From Clostridium sp. (lineage in GTDB: Bacteria > Bacillota > Clostridia > Clostridiales > Clostridiaceae): a DNA stretch of 35,331 nt. Made by a program: the position numbers and the translations under genes. The stretch spans positions 1 to 35,331 of the forward strand of contig JARLHR010000015.1 of the NCBI GenBank assembly GCA_031292145.1, written 5' to 3'. Below the pieces are notes generated by a model. It saw only the letters and a program-made list of their open reading frames with translations, was not told the DNA's origin and ran no database searches. This document shows positions 25,507 to 33,636 of this stretch, one piece after another. Every line of letters starts with the position of its first letter. The stretch's first letter is position 1.

Positions 25507-25959
25507 ATGCTAGAAGTAGGAACAAAAGCACCACAATTTAATTTATTAAATCAAGACGGAAAGGCAGTATCGCTCTTAGATTTTAAAGGAAAAAAAGTTG
25601 TATTATATTTTTATTCAAAAGATAATACCGCTGGATGCACCAAGCAAGCCTGTGGATTTGCAGAAAGATATCCGGATTTTCTAGAAAAGGGTGCAGAAGT
25701 TATCGGAGTAAGTAAAGATTCTGTAGAATCCCACAGAAAGTTTGCAGATAAATATAACTTAACATTTACACTGCTCTCAGATACGGATAAAACAGTTATT
25801 GAAGCCTATGATGTGTGGAAAGAAAAGAATATGTATGGAAAGAAAACTATGGGGGTGGTGAGAACTACATATTTGATTGATGAGCAAGGAATAATTACAA
25901 AAGCCTTTACTAAGGTAAATGCTGCAAAAAATCCAGCAGACATGTTAGAAAATATGTAA
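25507..25959 (+). CDS. bcp: Thioredoxin-dependent thiol peroxidase (Bcp/PrxQ peroxiredoxin)
   Basis: A 150-aa cytoplasmic peroxiredoxin that reduces hydrogen peroxide and organic peroxides using thioredoxin. The active site KDNTAGCTKQACGFAERY has the peroxidatic Cys44 and, five residues on, the resolving Cys49 of the atypical 2-Cys PrxQ class. The frame begins three codons earlier at 25498, but that ATG is only 2 nt from AGGAGG, so the ATG at 25507 is preferred. It follows yaaA and is probably co-expressed. A copy of a short inverted repeat just after the stop may serve as its terminator. Confidence 0.93.
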   Translation: MLEVGTKAPQFNLLNQDGKAVSLLDFKGKKVVLYFYSKDNTAGCTKQACGFAERYPDFLEKGAEVIGVSKDSVESHRKFADKYNLTFTLLSDTDKTVIEAYDVWKEKNMYGKKTMGVVRTTYLIDEQGIITKAFTKVNAAKNPADMLENM

Positions 25960-25968
25960 ACCAAAAAT

Positions 25969-26028
25969 CTTTAGGCACATAAAAGAAGCGTATCTTTGAC
26001 CTATTATTTTCTTTCATGTGCCCTAAAG
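25969..26028. repeat. Deleted copy (E) of the TTAGGCAC repeat; likely terminator of bcp
   Basis: CTTTAGGCACAT and ATGTGCCCTAAAG form the inverted ends of a 60-bp element. On the minus strand its first ~40 bp (TTAGGGCACATGAAAGAAAA then TAATAG) match the left end of the long copy at 34713, and the core is missing. It lies 9 bp past the bcp stop codon and folds as a hairpin. Confidence 0.7.
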
Positions 26029-26073
26029 TACTTAGAATATTTATGGCAAAGTATATTAAATATATTCTGTAAG

Positions 26074-26107
26074 AAGAACTCCACTAGATGCATTTAGTGG
26101 AGTTCTT
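26074..26107. terminator. Bidirectional terminator between convergent bcp and hydrolase genes
   Basis: 13-bp perfect stem AAGAACTCCACTA/TAGTGGAGTTCTT with an 8-nt loop, 6 bp from the hydrolase stop codon. Confidence 0.75.
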
Positions 26108-26112
26108 GCATT

Positions 26113-26949
26113 TCAAATCTTTATAGCATTTACCCAATTAAGTATATTTATAAATATATCCCTATTTGATATTTCATTATGAAGAGAATGATATAGTCCT
26201 TTCCATAATTTAAAAGTAGTCAGATTAGAAGGCGCTTTCTTTATAAATGCCTCACTTGCAATATGTGAAGTGATTTTATCTGAATCCCCATGAAAAAGCA
26301 GCAGTGGAATGCCAAGATTTGAAGCATTGTCTATAGCCCATTCACCAGCTTTGTATGCATTGGTAAAAAGTGATGCAGACACGAAATTGTGCACTAGAGG
26401 ATCCTTCTCCTGATTTATTGCAATATCTGGATTATGAGATAAATTAGCTCCTTCAACTACATTATCCACAATAAATGATGGTTTAATCTTACTCATTAAG
26501 AAAGTGAAATATAATTTTATTTTTGATGGATTAGAATATAAGCTTAGCCATGGAGCACTTACAATAATTCCATTTATATCTGGGTGATATCGAAGAGCAT
26601 AATTTAACACTTGATTTCCTCCAAAACTATGTCCATATAAAAATAAATGAACTCCATCAAAGTTTTTCTTAGCTATATTTAAAAGCAAGTCTATATCTTT
26701 CATTAAAGCTTCATAAGAAAGAATATGGCCTCTTTTCCCATCTGATTTACCGTGACCTCTTAAATCAAAAGTTAAAATAGCAAAGTTGTTACTAACAAAG
26801 AAATCGAATAGATTATTAAACCATCCGCTATGATCTCCCAATCCATGAACTAAGCATATTACAGCTTTTACCTGACCTTCAGGTATAATTTCTCTAAAAA
26901 ATAAATTAATTTTATCATCCGATTTATAAAAAAATTCTCGTTCTGTCAT
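26113..26949 (-). CDS. Alpha/beta hydrolase, monoacylglycerol-lipase/lysophospholipase type
   Basis: A 278-aa serine hydrolase (Hydrolase_4 family). The oxyanion-hole motif VHGLGDHSGW, nucleophile elbow LYGHSFGGNQ (Ser108), acid in FHGDSDKI (Asp224) and histidine in GLYHSLHNE (His254) complete the triad; FDLRGHGKSDGKRGHI is the typical strand-4 region. There is no signal peptide. Relatives release fatty acids from monoglycerides or lysophospholipids, and substrate is not settled. AAGGGAG precedes the ATG. It is a single gene with its terminator at the 3' side. Confidence 0.87.
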   Translation of the reverse strand: MTEREFFYKSDDKINLFFREIIPEGQVKAVICLVHGLGDHSGWFNNLFDFFVSNNFAILTFDLRGHGKSDGKRGHILSYEALMKDIDLLLNIAKKNFDGVHLFLYGHSFGGNQVLNYALRYHPDINGIIVSAPWLSLYSNPSKIKLYFTFLMSKIKPSFIVDNVVEGANLSHNPDIAINQEKDPLVHNFVSASLFTNAYKAGEWAIDNASNLGIPLLLFHGDSDKITSHIASEAFIKKAPSNLTTFKLWKGLYHSLHNEISNRDIFINILNWVNAIKI

Positions 26950-27044
26950 TTAAATTCTCCCTTATAACGAAACTTATTTCACAGTATTCCCATATGTATT
27001 GTTATTATAATAACATCTAAATTTCTTAATGTCTATAATTTAAT

Positions 27045-27127
27045 TTAGGCATACGAAAGAAAATAACAAGTCAAAGATGTGGAATATGCACGCATACTAG
27101 CCTATTATTTTTTTTGATTGTGCCTTA
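27045..27127. repeat. Deleted copy (D) of the TTAGGCAC repeat
   Basis: An 83-bp element with ends TTAGGCATACGAAAGAAAAT and TTTTTTGATTGTGCCTTA. It keeps the outer ~35 bp of each end of the long copies (CAAAGATG on the left, GCATACTAG on the right) but lacks the folded core. It lies 34 bp upstream of the promoter of the DUF2325 gene. Confidence 0.8.
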
Positions 27128-27160
27128 TTAAATCTTATAATAAATAATCACTTGTCATAG

Positions 27161-27189
27161 TTGACAAAATGGACAAACGACATTATATT
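27161..27189 (+). promoter_or_regulatory. Promoter of the DUF2325 gene
   Basis: TTGACA (27161-27166), a 17-bp spacer and TATATT (27184-27189). Transcription would start near 27196, leaving a leader of about 150 nt with no recognised structure. Confidence 0.8.
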
Positions 27190-27345
27190 TAATGTATAGT
27201 ATATTTATCGGATTTATACGGATAAAAAAATTAAACAAAAAATCTTTATACATCATTACAATACTAAAATCTCTCGGATTAAAAATTATATATATCCCAG
27301 CAAATAAGCTTCAAAAAATAATTAATAAGGAGGTAAAAGAGTGCT

Positions 27346-27615
27346 ATGAGAATTATGATAGTTGGTGGAGATAATATCAATATGATAAATTTCCATCTTT
27401 ACGAAAAAGGTTTCAATATTGTTAAACATATAAGTGGGAGGAAAAATAATCATAAATGTGCAGAGATACCTATAAATATTGATATAGTAATAATTCTTAT
27501 TGATTATGTTAACCATAAATTATCCGAACATATAAAGAAAGAAGCAAAAAAACTTGGGATAAAAACCGTGTATTCAAAAAGAGCCTGGTCTAATGTAGAA
27601 CGCGTATTAATGTAA
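27346..27615 (+). CDS. DUF2325 family protein
   Basis: An 89-aa small cytoplasmic protein. MIVGGDNINMINFHLYEKGF, HISGRKNNHK, the IDIVIILIDYVNHKLSEHIK stretch and KKLGIKTVYSKRAWSNVE match DUF2325, a family of unknown function with a Rossmann-like pattern. AAGGAGG lies 12 nt before the ATG, somewhat far. It has its own promoter at 27161 and a terminator at 27748, so it is monocistronic. Confidence 0.82.
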   Translation: MRIMIVGGDNINMINFHLYEKGFNIVKHISGRKNNHKCAEIPINIDIVIILIDYVNHKLSEHIKKEAKKLGIKTVYSKRAWSNVERVLM

Positions 27616-27747
27616 CAGTTGACTATAAAGTTTGCAACCTGTTCCACTAATTATTATCAAAAGCTTAATAGAATTTTGAAATTTAAAACCTATAAATGTG
27701 GTCTCTACCTAATAACTTTTTCACTGCCTCAAATACAGATTTTTTTT

Positions 27748-27790
27748 AAAAAAGAAGACCTCCCCTAGATACATCTAGCGGAGTTTTTTG
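27748..27790 (+). terminator. Terminator of the DUF2325 gene
   Basis: CTCCCCTAGA/TCTAGCGGAG stem with one internal C-C mismatch, preceded by an A-run and followed by TTTTTT on the plus strand. The 130 bp before it hold nothing recognisable. Confidence 0.8.
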
Positions 27791-27823
27791 TGCTTGAAAT
27801 ATTTCCATAACATTATTATCACA

Positions 27824-27988
27824 TTAGGCACATGAAATAAAATAACAAGTCCAAATCTGACATGAATATTTTTCATTAGGCAAGGAGGCAAAATGCCATC
27901 ATAGCGGGCCTATTATGGTATTTTGCCGACGCAGGACAATGGAAAATATTCTGACAGATGGACTTGTTATTTTTTTGAATGTGCCTTA
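27824..27988. repeat. Long copy (B) of the TTAGGCAC MITE-like repeat
   Basis: 165 bp from TTAGGCACATGAAATAAAAT to TTTTTTGAATGTGCCTTA. Nested helices: outer AATAACAAGTCC/GGACTTGTTATT plus AAATCTG/CAGA; middle AATATTTTTCATT (27865-27877) with AATGGAAAATATT (27938-27950); inner GGCAAAATGCCA with TGGTATTTTGCC. Loop CATAGCGGGCCTATTA (27900-27915), plus AAGGA and GACGCAG between middle and inner helices. It starts 8 bp after the helicase stop codon and may also terminate that transcript. No open frame. Confidence 0.9.
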
Positions 27989-27995
27989 TATACAA

Positions 27996-30900
27996 TTATG
28001 AAAATAACTCCATAAGTTCCTCTTTAGAAAGGGATGAAAGCATATTTTCACTTTGATAATCACTATCAAGAACATCACTTATGAGTTTCTTTTTATTTTC
28101 CTGTAAATTTATGATTTTCTCTTCTATTGTTCCTTCTGAAATCAATTTAATTACTCGAACTACATTCTTTTGACCAATTCTATGAGCTCTATCTGTTGCT
28201 TGATCTTGAACTGCTGGATTCCACCATGGATCAAAATGTATTATAACATCAGCAGAGGTTAAATTAAGCCCAGTACCGCCTGCTTTTAATGAAATTAGAA
28301 ATACCTTTTTTTCATTGCTATTATTAAATTCATCTACAAGTTGCAATCTTTCACTTGCTTTTGTACTTCCGTCTAAATACATATGCTCTATTTTATTTCT
28401 TAATAATTCTTGAGATATATTATTAAGAACAGATGTAAACTGTGAAAATAGAAGGATTTTATGACTATTTCCTATATTCTCTTCAATAAGATTCAATGTT
28501 TCTTTTATTTTTCCACTTCCGCCTTTATAATCATCTACTACTATAGATGGATCTAAACATAACTGTCTAAGTTTCGTTAAATAAGAAAATATCGTTATCT
28601 TATTTCCTTCAAAATTTTCATCGTCCATTTTCTCTTTAATATCTTTTACATATGCAGAATATACTTTCTTTTGATTTTTCGTAAGTTCAACATAATAGTT
28701 TTTTTCAATTTTATCAGGTAATTCTTTAATAACCTCTTTCTTTAAACGCCTAAGCATAAAAGGCCTTATATATTTTTGAAGTTCAATTGTGGTTTCATTG
28801 TTACTTATAAACTTCTTCTTAAATGTAGCTCCATTATATAAATAATTCGGCATAATAAAGTCAAAAATACTCCATAGTTCAATCAAGTTATTTTCAATAG
28901 GAGTTCCTGTTAATACAAATTTACTTTTTGCATTGATATTTTTAACACTCTTTGTACTTTGAGCTAATGGATTTTTTATATTTTGACCTTCATCAAGTAT
29001 ACAATAATCAAAATTTAATTTTTCATAGCTTTCTTCGTCATTTCTAAAAGTACCATAAGTAGTTAATATAACATCATATTCAGCTATATTTTCTATGATT
29101 TTATCCCTATCATTTTTATTTCCATGAATAACACATACCTTCATAGATGGAGCAAATTTAAAAAATTCATTTTTCCAATTGTACACTAATGATGTAGGGG
29201 CAATTATTATAGACTTTTTATCCTTCTCAGAAAGTAAAAATGCAATAGTTTGAACTGTTTTTCCAAGCCCCATTTCATCGGCTAACACTCCACCAAAACC
29301 TAAATAACTTAAATTTTTAAACCATTTAAAACCAGTGATTTGATAATCTCTTAATTGAGTTTTTAAATCATCAGGCAGAGTGTATTCAAAATTATTAAGA
29401 TCTAAAATCTTATTTGAAATATCTTCAACAATATTTTTACCTTTTACAAAAGCCATATTATTATTTTCAAAATAGTCATTTAAAACAAAAGCTTTATTTT
29501 TGTGAAATTTTATTTTTCCTTCTTTACTACTGCCAGCAATGCTGTCAATTAAAGTAAGCAAATCTTTAATTTCTTCCCCTTCAAGATTTATAAAACTATT
29601 ATCTTTAAGCTTATAATATTTTCTTTTATTATTAAATGCTTCTAAGATATCCTTATATTCTTTAGGAGATATATCATCAATTTCAAAGGAAAAATCTAAA
29701 AATCCATCGTCATTATCTTTGATGTCTGCTTGAATTCTAGGAGTATAGTAAACTTTTCTATCTTTAAATCTATCTGAATAATAAACATCCCCTATTGATT
29801 CAAGTTCCTTATATTTATTGGCAAGAAACAAATATAAGACATATTCATCGCCATTAAATTCAAATATATTATTTCCATAAGAAAAATTAAGATCAGTTAA
29901 AATATTTAAAATTTTTTCTTCTTTATTAGTATCACGAATTATAATTTTATTTTTATTCTCTGTATTAGAAAAATATTTTAATTTCTCTTCACCATATATT
30001 AAGTTTACATCTAGTATTACTTTGTTCTTTCTTATATCTAAAAAGAATTCAGCTTTTAGGTCATTTTTTACTATATTATCAATCTTATCATCTATTTTAA
30101 TATTAGAACTTATATTTTCTAATTTAGGCATTACTTCATTAAACATATCTAAAGCTGATTCTTTTTTAAATTCCAACCTTTTAAATTCTTCAAAATATTT
30201 ATAAAATAACTTAAGACTCTGTATTTGTGATTTTGAAGGTAAGTAAATATTATTATCAAAGAGAAAAACATCGTATCTGTTGCTAATTGGCTTAAAAGAC
30301 TCACCAATTATTTTTACAATATATTTTTCATTCTTTTCACTAATATCAATTTCAAAAGGAATATCGTCTTCTATAATTTTCACTTTTTGTGAATTATATA
30401 TTATCCTTTTTTCTTTTAACATATGTAAAAATCGTCTAAGAGATAAATCATTAATATTTAAATACTTCCCATCAACTAAACCACTACTATACCTTTGTAT
30501 TTCATCATTAGCCGCAAATTCTTCAATAAAATCAATTATATTTTCATCTATTTCATTGAATATATGTTCCTTGGGGCAATATGTAAAATCTTTTCCATAT
30601 TCAATATTATTATTTTCAGCCCTTGCTTTTATAAAATCTTTTATATTTTTTAATACATACATTTTTTTATTTCCAATTTTAAATTCTGCTTGAAAACACT
30701 TATCAAATCTTTTAGGACTTAAACTTACATCTAAGTTGACTTTTTCCTTTGGAGATTTTAGGGCTGCAAGTTTACTTAATATATCAGCTCCCATATTTTC
30801 AACTTTCTTTTTACTTTCTTCATTTTTGGCTATTCTTAATGATATGTATTTAGACAAAGCTGCAGCTATATGCTTACACATATACTTATTACTTTGAGTT

Positions 30901-31166
30901 GAATGATTTTTATAATCTAAACATTCACAATAGGTTTCTTCTATTGTACTTGTATTTCCATCTACTAATATATGAACTTCATAATAATCGCAATTTCTTT
31001 GTGATAATACAATAGAACCAATATCTATTAAATCATACTCCCTATCTACCTCTTCTTTTAAACTCTTTATTTTCCCTAATCTAATTAATTCATTTCCCTT
31101 CTGCTTTGTATAAAATTGAATTTTATTTTCAAAGTCCTCAGATAATTTTTTTATATTAAAATTCAT
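27996..31166 (-). CDS. SNF2-family helicase with SWIM zinc finger
   Basis: A 1056-aa DNA-dependent ATPase. The N-terminus bears a SWIM zinc finger (CEC...MCKHIAAAL: Cys80, Cys82, Cys97, His99). A long SNF2-associated region follows (about 130-600), then the two RecA lobes. Lobe 1 has LADEMGLGKTVQT (about 622-635), the DEGQ box (about 725) and LTGTPIEN. Lobe 2 has LLFSQFTSVLNN and DPWWNPAVQDQATDRAHRIG (about 975-995). Proteins of this build are widespread in Firmicutes and probably remodel DNA-protein or RNA polymerase complexes; the exact role is unknown. AAAGGA is 13 nt before the ATG, a weak site. It is monocistronic, with a MITE-like repeat directly at the 3' end. Confidence 0.93.
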   Translation of the reverse strand: MNFNIKKLSEDFENKIQFYTKQKGNELIRLGKIKSLKEEVDREYDLIDIGSIVLSQRNCDYYEVHILVDGNTSTIEETYCECLDYKNHSTQSNKYMCKHIAAALSKYISLRIAKNEESKKKVENMGADILSKLAALKSPKEKVNLDVSLSPKRFDKCFQAEFKIGNKKMYVLKNIKDFIKARAENNNIEYGKDFTYCPKEHIFNEIDENIIDFIEEFAANDEIQRYSSGLVDGKYLNINDLSLRRFLHMLKEKRIIYNSQKVKIIEDDIPFEIDISEKNEKYIVKIIGESFKPISNRYDVFLFDNNIYLPSKSQIQSLKLFYKYFEEFKRLEFKKESALDMFNEVMPKLENISSNIKIDDKIDNIVKNDLKAEFFLDIRKNKVILDVNLIYGEEKLKYFSNTENKNKIIIRDTNKEEKILNILTDLNFSYGNNIFEFNGDEYVLYLFLANKYKELESIGDVYYSDRFKDRKVYYTPRIQADIKDNDDGFLDFSFEIDDISPKEYKDILEAFNNKRKYYKLKDNSFINLEGEEIKDLLTLIDSIAGSSKEGKIKFHKNKAFVLNDYFENNNMAFVKGKNIVEDISNKILDLNNFEYTLPDDLKTQLRDYQITGFKWFKNLSYLGFGGVLADEMGLGKTVQTIAFLLSEKDKKSIIIAPTSLVYNWKNEFFKFAPSMKVCVIHGNKNDRDKIIENIAEYDVILTTYGTFRNDEESYEKLNFDYCILDEGQNIKNPLAQSTKSVKNINAKSKFVLTGTPIENNLIELWSIFDFIMPNYLYNGATFKKKFISNNETTIELQKYIRPFMLRRLKKEVIKELPDKIEKNYYVELTKNQKKVYSAYVKDIKEKMDDENFEGNKITIFSYLTKLRQLCLDPSIVVDDYKGGSGKIKETLNLIEENIGNSHKILLFSQFTSVLNNISQELLRNKIEHMYLDGSTKASERLQLVDEFNNSNEKKVFLISLKAGGTGLNLTSADVIIHFDPWWNPAVQDQATDRAHRIGQKNVVRVIKLISEGTIEEKIINLQENKKKLISDVLDSDYQSENMLSSLSKEELMELFS

Positions 31167-31205
31167 ACTTTAATTCAATTCCTTTATCATTTTTCTTTCA
31201 ATATG

Positions 31206-31280
31206 TTGCAATTATCAATTGATAGTTAAATTCTCAAATAATTTCATCCTTCATTGTGAATTACCAATTGTTAATTACAA
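31206..31280. repeat. Inverted repeat upstream of the helicase gene
   Basis: TTGCAATTATCAATTGATAG on the left and GGTAATTAACAATTGG-like sequence on the right (read as complement of 31258-31280) form imperfect 23-bp arms around AAATTATTT. It may be a small dispersed repeat or part of the helicase leader. Nothing else gene-like occurs in 31167-31572 apart from two hairpins. Confidence 0.45.
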
Positions 31281-31385
31281 TATATATTATTGACCATTTA
31301 ATAGTAATAATTGCATTTTGAGCACAATCAAAAAAACAATACACAACATACTAATCTATTAATTTCTTAATTATTAGTATAGCAT

Positions 31386-31432
31386 AAATAAAGCTGAAAT
31401 TTTTACAATAATCAAAACTCCAGCTTTATTTT
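31386..31432. terminator. Hairpin AAATAAAGCTG/CAGCTTTATTTT
   Basis: Eleven-bp stem with a 24-nt loop, between the small gene and the helicase gene. It is a second terminator-like structure in tandem with 31472-31513. Confidence 0.5.
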
Positions 31433-31471
31433 AAAACTATATTTTTCAATCTTTTATATGGTAAGTAAATC

Positions 31472-31513
31472 AAGAAAAGACTAGTTACTTAAATTTTGTA
31501 ACTAATCTTTCTT
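31472..31513 (-). terminator. Terminator after the 51-aa gene
   Basis: AAGAAAAGACTAGTTAC pairs with GTAACTAATCTTTCTT (one mismatch or bulge). On the minus strand it ends in TTTTCTT. It lies 60 bp beyond the stop codon of the small gene. Confidence 0.6.
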
Positions 31514-31572
31514 AAATATTAATAAGTATAATTTATTATTTAATTTTAGTATTTTGAATTTTTCATATTCTT

Positions 31573-31728
31573 TTATCCTTTTCCAACTACTCCACCTTTT
31601 TTCCCCTTGCCTTTATCTTTATTATTAGGATAACCAATTTCTGAAATATTCTCAGTTGCTCCACCGCTTGTGTCTTTTCTTTTTCCAGACACTAAATTTC
31701 TGTTAGATTCACTATGATTTAAAGACAT
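31573..31728 (-). CDS. Small hydrophilic protein, 51 aa, unknown function
   Basis: An unannotated-size gene encoding a 51-aa peptide that begins MSLNHSESNRNLVSGKRKDT and ends in a Lys/Gly-rich tail (DKGKGKKGGVVGKG). It is supported by a strong GGAGGTG ribosome binding site 7-8 nt before the ATG, a terminator 60 bp downstream and a gene-free setting. It has no hydrophobic segment, no signal peptide and no cysteine. The charged, Gly-rich, low-complexity composition suggests a disordered nucleic-acid- or spore-associated protein, but that is a guess. I do not recognise a family. Confidence 0.7.
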   Translation of the reverse strand: MSLNHSESNRNLVSGKRKDTSGGATENISEIGYPNNKDKGKGKKGGVVGKG

Positions 31729-31952
31729 ATTGATCTACACCTCCATTTATTATAATTTTGTTTGCAGTAATATATTAACCATTATCATAAATTATAATCT
31801 CAAGAAATGTTATGATAAATTAATGCGAATTATTTCTCAAATTATTTACTAGTTTATATACCTTACAAACATCGCTTATTTCATTAAAGATATCTTAATT
31901 ACAATAACGTTCGTGTTTATTTAAAAATAATACTAACAATTTAATTTTTTTA

Positions 31953-31981
31953 TTGATTTTTTATTATATTTAAGCTAAAAT
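31953..31981 (+). promoter_or_regulatory. Promoter of the riboswitch-FAD dehydrogenase unit
   Basis: TTGATT (31953-31958), 17 bp, TAAAAT (31976-31981). The transcript would start near 31988 and run through the riboswitch. The rest of 31729-32025 is AT-rich with no gene seen. Confidence 0.6.
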
Positions 31982-32025
31982 TACTTAGTAATCAGAACTA
32001 TTAATAAAAAAAAACAAATATTATT

Positions 32026-32099
32026 CACTTGTATAAATTCAACGATATGGGTTGAATGTTTCTACCAAGCTGCCGTAAATTGCTATAGGACTATAAGTG
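32026..32099 (+). promoter_or_regulatory. Purine (guanine-type) riboswitch aptamer
   Basis: All core parts of the purine riboswitch are present: P1 CACTTGTA (32026-32033) with TATAAGTG (32092-32099), J1/2 TAA, P2 ATTCAAC/GTTGAAT closing loop L2 GATATGG, J2/3 GTTTCTAC, L3 CCGTAAA, and J3/1 AC. The specificity base is C (32091), which selects guanine/hypoxanthine rather than adenine. P3 is unusual: CCAAGC pairs with GCTATAGG only if two adenines bulge out. The ATG of the FAD dehydrogenase is just 42 nt after P1, and no terminator stem is visible between them, so control may be translational. Confidence 0.92.
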
Positions 32100-32140
32100 T
32101 CTGCTAACTAAATTATATTTAATATCAAGGAGAGATAAGA

Positions 32141-33535
32141 ATGAATTATGATGTAATAATAGTAGGTGCTGGTCCCGCAGGAATATTTACTGCATATGAA
32201 CTAAAGAAACAGAAACCCCAATCTAAAATTCTATTAATTGAATCAGGAAAAAGTATTGATAAAAGGCATTGTCCAAAAGATAAAACTAAAAAGTGTGTAT
32301 CTTGTAAGCCTTATTGCCATATTACTACTGGATTTTCTGGTGCAGGGGCATTTTCAGACGGAAAGTTGTCACTAAGCTATGAAGTCGGTGGAGACTTACC
32401 TGAACTTGCAGGTGCTGATTTTGTACAAGAATACATAGATTATACAGATTCAATTTATTTAGGTTTTGGTGCAGATACCAAAGTTGAAGGTATAGGACAT
32501 AATGAAGCAGTTAAAGAAATAAGAAGAAAAGCTATTCAAGGTGGATTAAAATTAGTAGATTGTCCAATCAGACATTTAGGAACTGAAAAGGCACAAGAAA
32601 TATATTTAAAAATTCAAAATCATTTATTAAATAATGGTGTTGAAATTAAATTTGATACAACAGTAAAAAATCTTTTAATTAAAAATGATGAAATATATGG
32701 AGTACTAATAACAGATTCATTAACTAGAAGTAATGATGAAGAAATGCTTTCAAACAAAGTAGTTGTTGCAACGGGCAGAAAAGGTGCGGATTGGTTAAAA
32801 GAAATGTGCATTAAACATAATATAAAACATAGCGCTGGCCCAGTTGACATTGGAGTTCGAGTAGAACTTAGAAATGAAGTAATGGATAGTGTAAATAATG
32901 TACTTTATGAATCTAAGCTTATAGGTCATCCGGCTCCATTTAAAGATAAAGTTAGAACTTTCTGTCAAAATCCTGGTGGTTTTGTAAGTCAAGAAAATTA
33001 TGATAATAATTTAGCAATAGTTAATGGACATTCGTACAAAGATAAAAAATCAGAAAATACTAATTTAGCAATATTAAGTTCTCATAATTTTTCAGAGCCT
33101 TTTAATGAACCTATTGAATATGGTCAAAAGGTTGCAGAACTAGTGAATATGCTTGGAAATGGTAAAATATTAGTTCAAAGATATGGTGATATCTTAGATG
33201 GTAAAAGGACATGGGAACATGAATTATATGAATCTAATGTAAGACATACGCTGCCAGATGCAGAAGCAGGAGATTTAACATCTGCAATTCCGTATAGAAC
33301 AATGACAAATATATTAAACTTTATTCAGGCAATGGATACTGTAGTTCCAGGTTTTGCAAGTACAGAAACATTGTTATATGGTCCGGAAATTAAGTTTTAC
33401 AGTAATAGAATTAATTTAGATAAAAACTTTGAAACAAATATTAAAGGCTTACATTGTTTAGGCGATTCAAGCGGTTGGACTAGAGGATTGATGATGGCAT
33501 CAGCAATGGGTGTAATCATGGGAAGAAAACTTTAA
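32141..33535 (+). CDS. COG2509 FAD-dependent dehydrogenase
   Basis: A 464-aa flavoprotein of unknown reaction. The Rossmann dinucleotide motif VGAGPAGIFTAYEL (8-21) binds FAD, with the acidic residue of strand 2 in LLIESGK. The FAD-end motif GLHCLGDSSGWTRGLMMASA is near the C-terminus. A four-cysteine cluster RHCPKDKTKKCVSCKPYC (Cys44, 52, 55, 59), typical of this group, could hold metal or a redox disulfide. AAGGAGAG precedes the ATG. Expression is predicted to follow guanine or hypoxanthine through the upstream riboswitch, which points to a link with purine, flavin or nucleotide metabolism. A strong terminator follows. Confidence 0.88.
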   Translation: MNYDVIIVGAGPAGIFTAYELKKQKPQSKILLIESGKSIDKRHCPKDKTKKCVSCKPYCHITTGFSGAGAFSDGKLSLSYEVGGDLPELAGADFVQEYIDYTDSIYLGFGADTKVEGIGHNEAVKEIRRKAIQGGLKLVDCPIRHLGTEKAQEIYLKIQNHLLNNGVEIKFDTTVKNLLIKNDEIYGVLITDSLTRSNDEEMLSNKVVVATGRKGADWLKEMCIKHNIKHSAGPVDIGVRVELRNEVMDSVNNVLYESKLIGHPAPFKDKVRTFCQNPGGFVSQENYDNNLAIVNGHSYKDKKSENTNLAILSSHNFSEPFNEPIEYGQKVAELVNMLGNGKILVQRYGDILDGKRTWEHELYESNVRHTLPDAEAGDLTSAIPYRTMTNILNFIQAMDTVVPGFASTETLLYGPEIKFYSNRINLDKNFETNIKGLHCLGDSSGWTRGLMMASAMGVIMGRKL

Positions 33536-33545
33536 TATATATTAC

Positions 33546-33593
33546 AAGTAGAGAAAGAGGCTGTTGCAAATTGAACAGCCTTTTTCTCTACTT
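33546..33593 (+). terminator. Terminator of the FAD dehydrogenase gene
   Basis: AAGTAGAGAAAGAGGCTGTT pairs with AACAGCCTTTTTCTCTACTT, a 20-bp stem with one mismatch and an 8-nt loop, 11 bp after the stop codon. The facing binding-protein gene ends 44 bp further, so it may serve both. Confidence 0.85.
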
Positions 33594-33636
33594 ATTAACT
33601 TTTGATTTAAGATCCACCCTGGTATAAGGCACAAAT

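Noticed and set aside
27192-27374. 60-codon plus-strand frame before the DUF2325 gene
   Set aside because: Its ATG lies at or upstream of the predicted transcription start, it has no ribosome binding site, and it overlaps the real gene in another frame.
27322-27516. Minus-strand frame over the DUF2325 gene
   Set aside because: Antisense to a recognised family with promoter and terminator on the plus strand.
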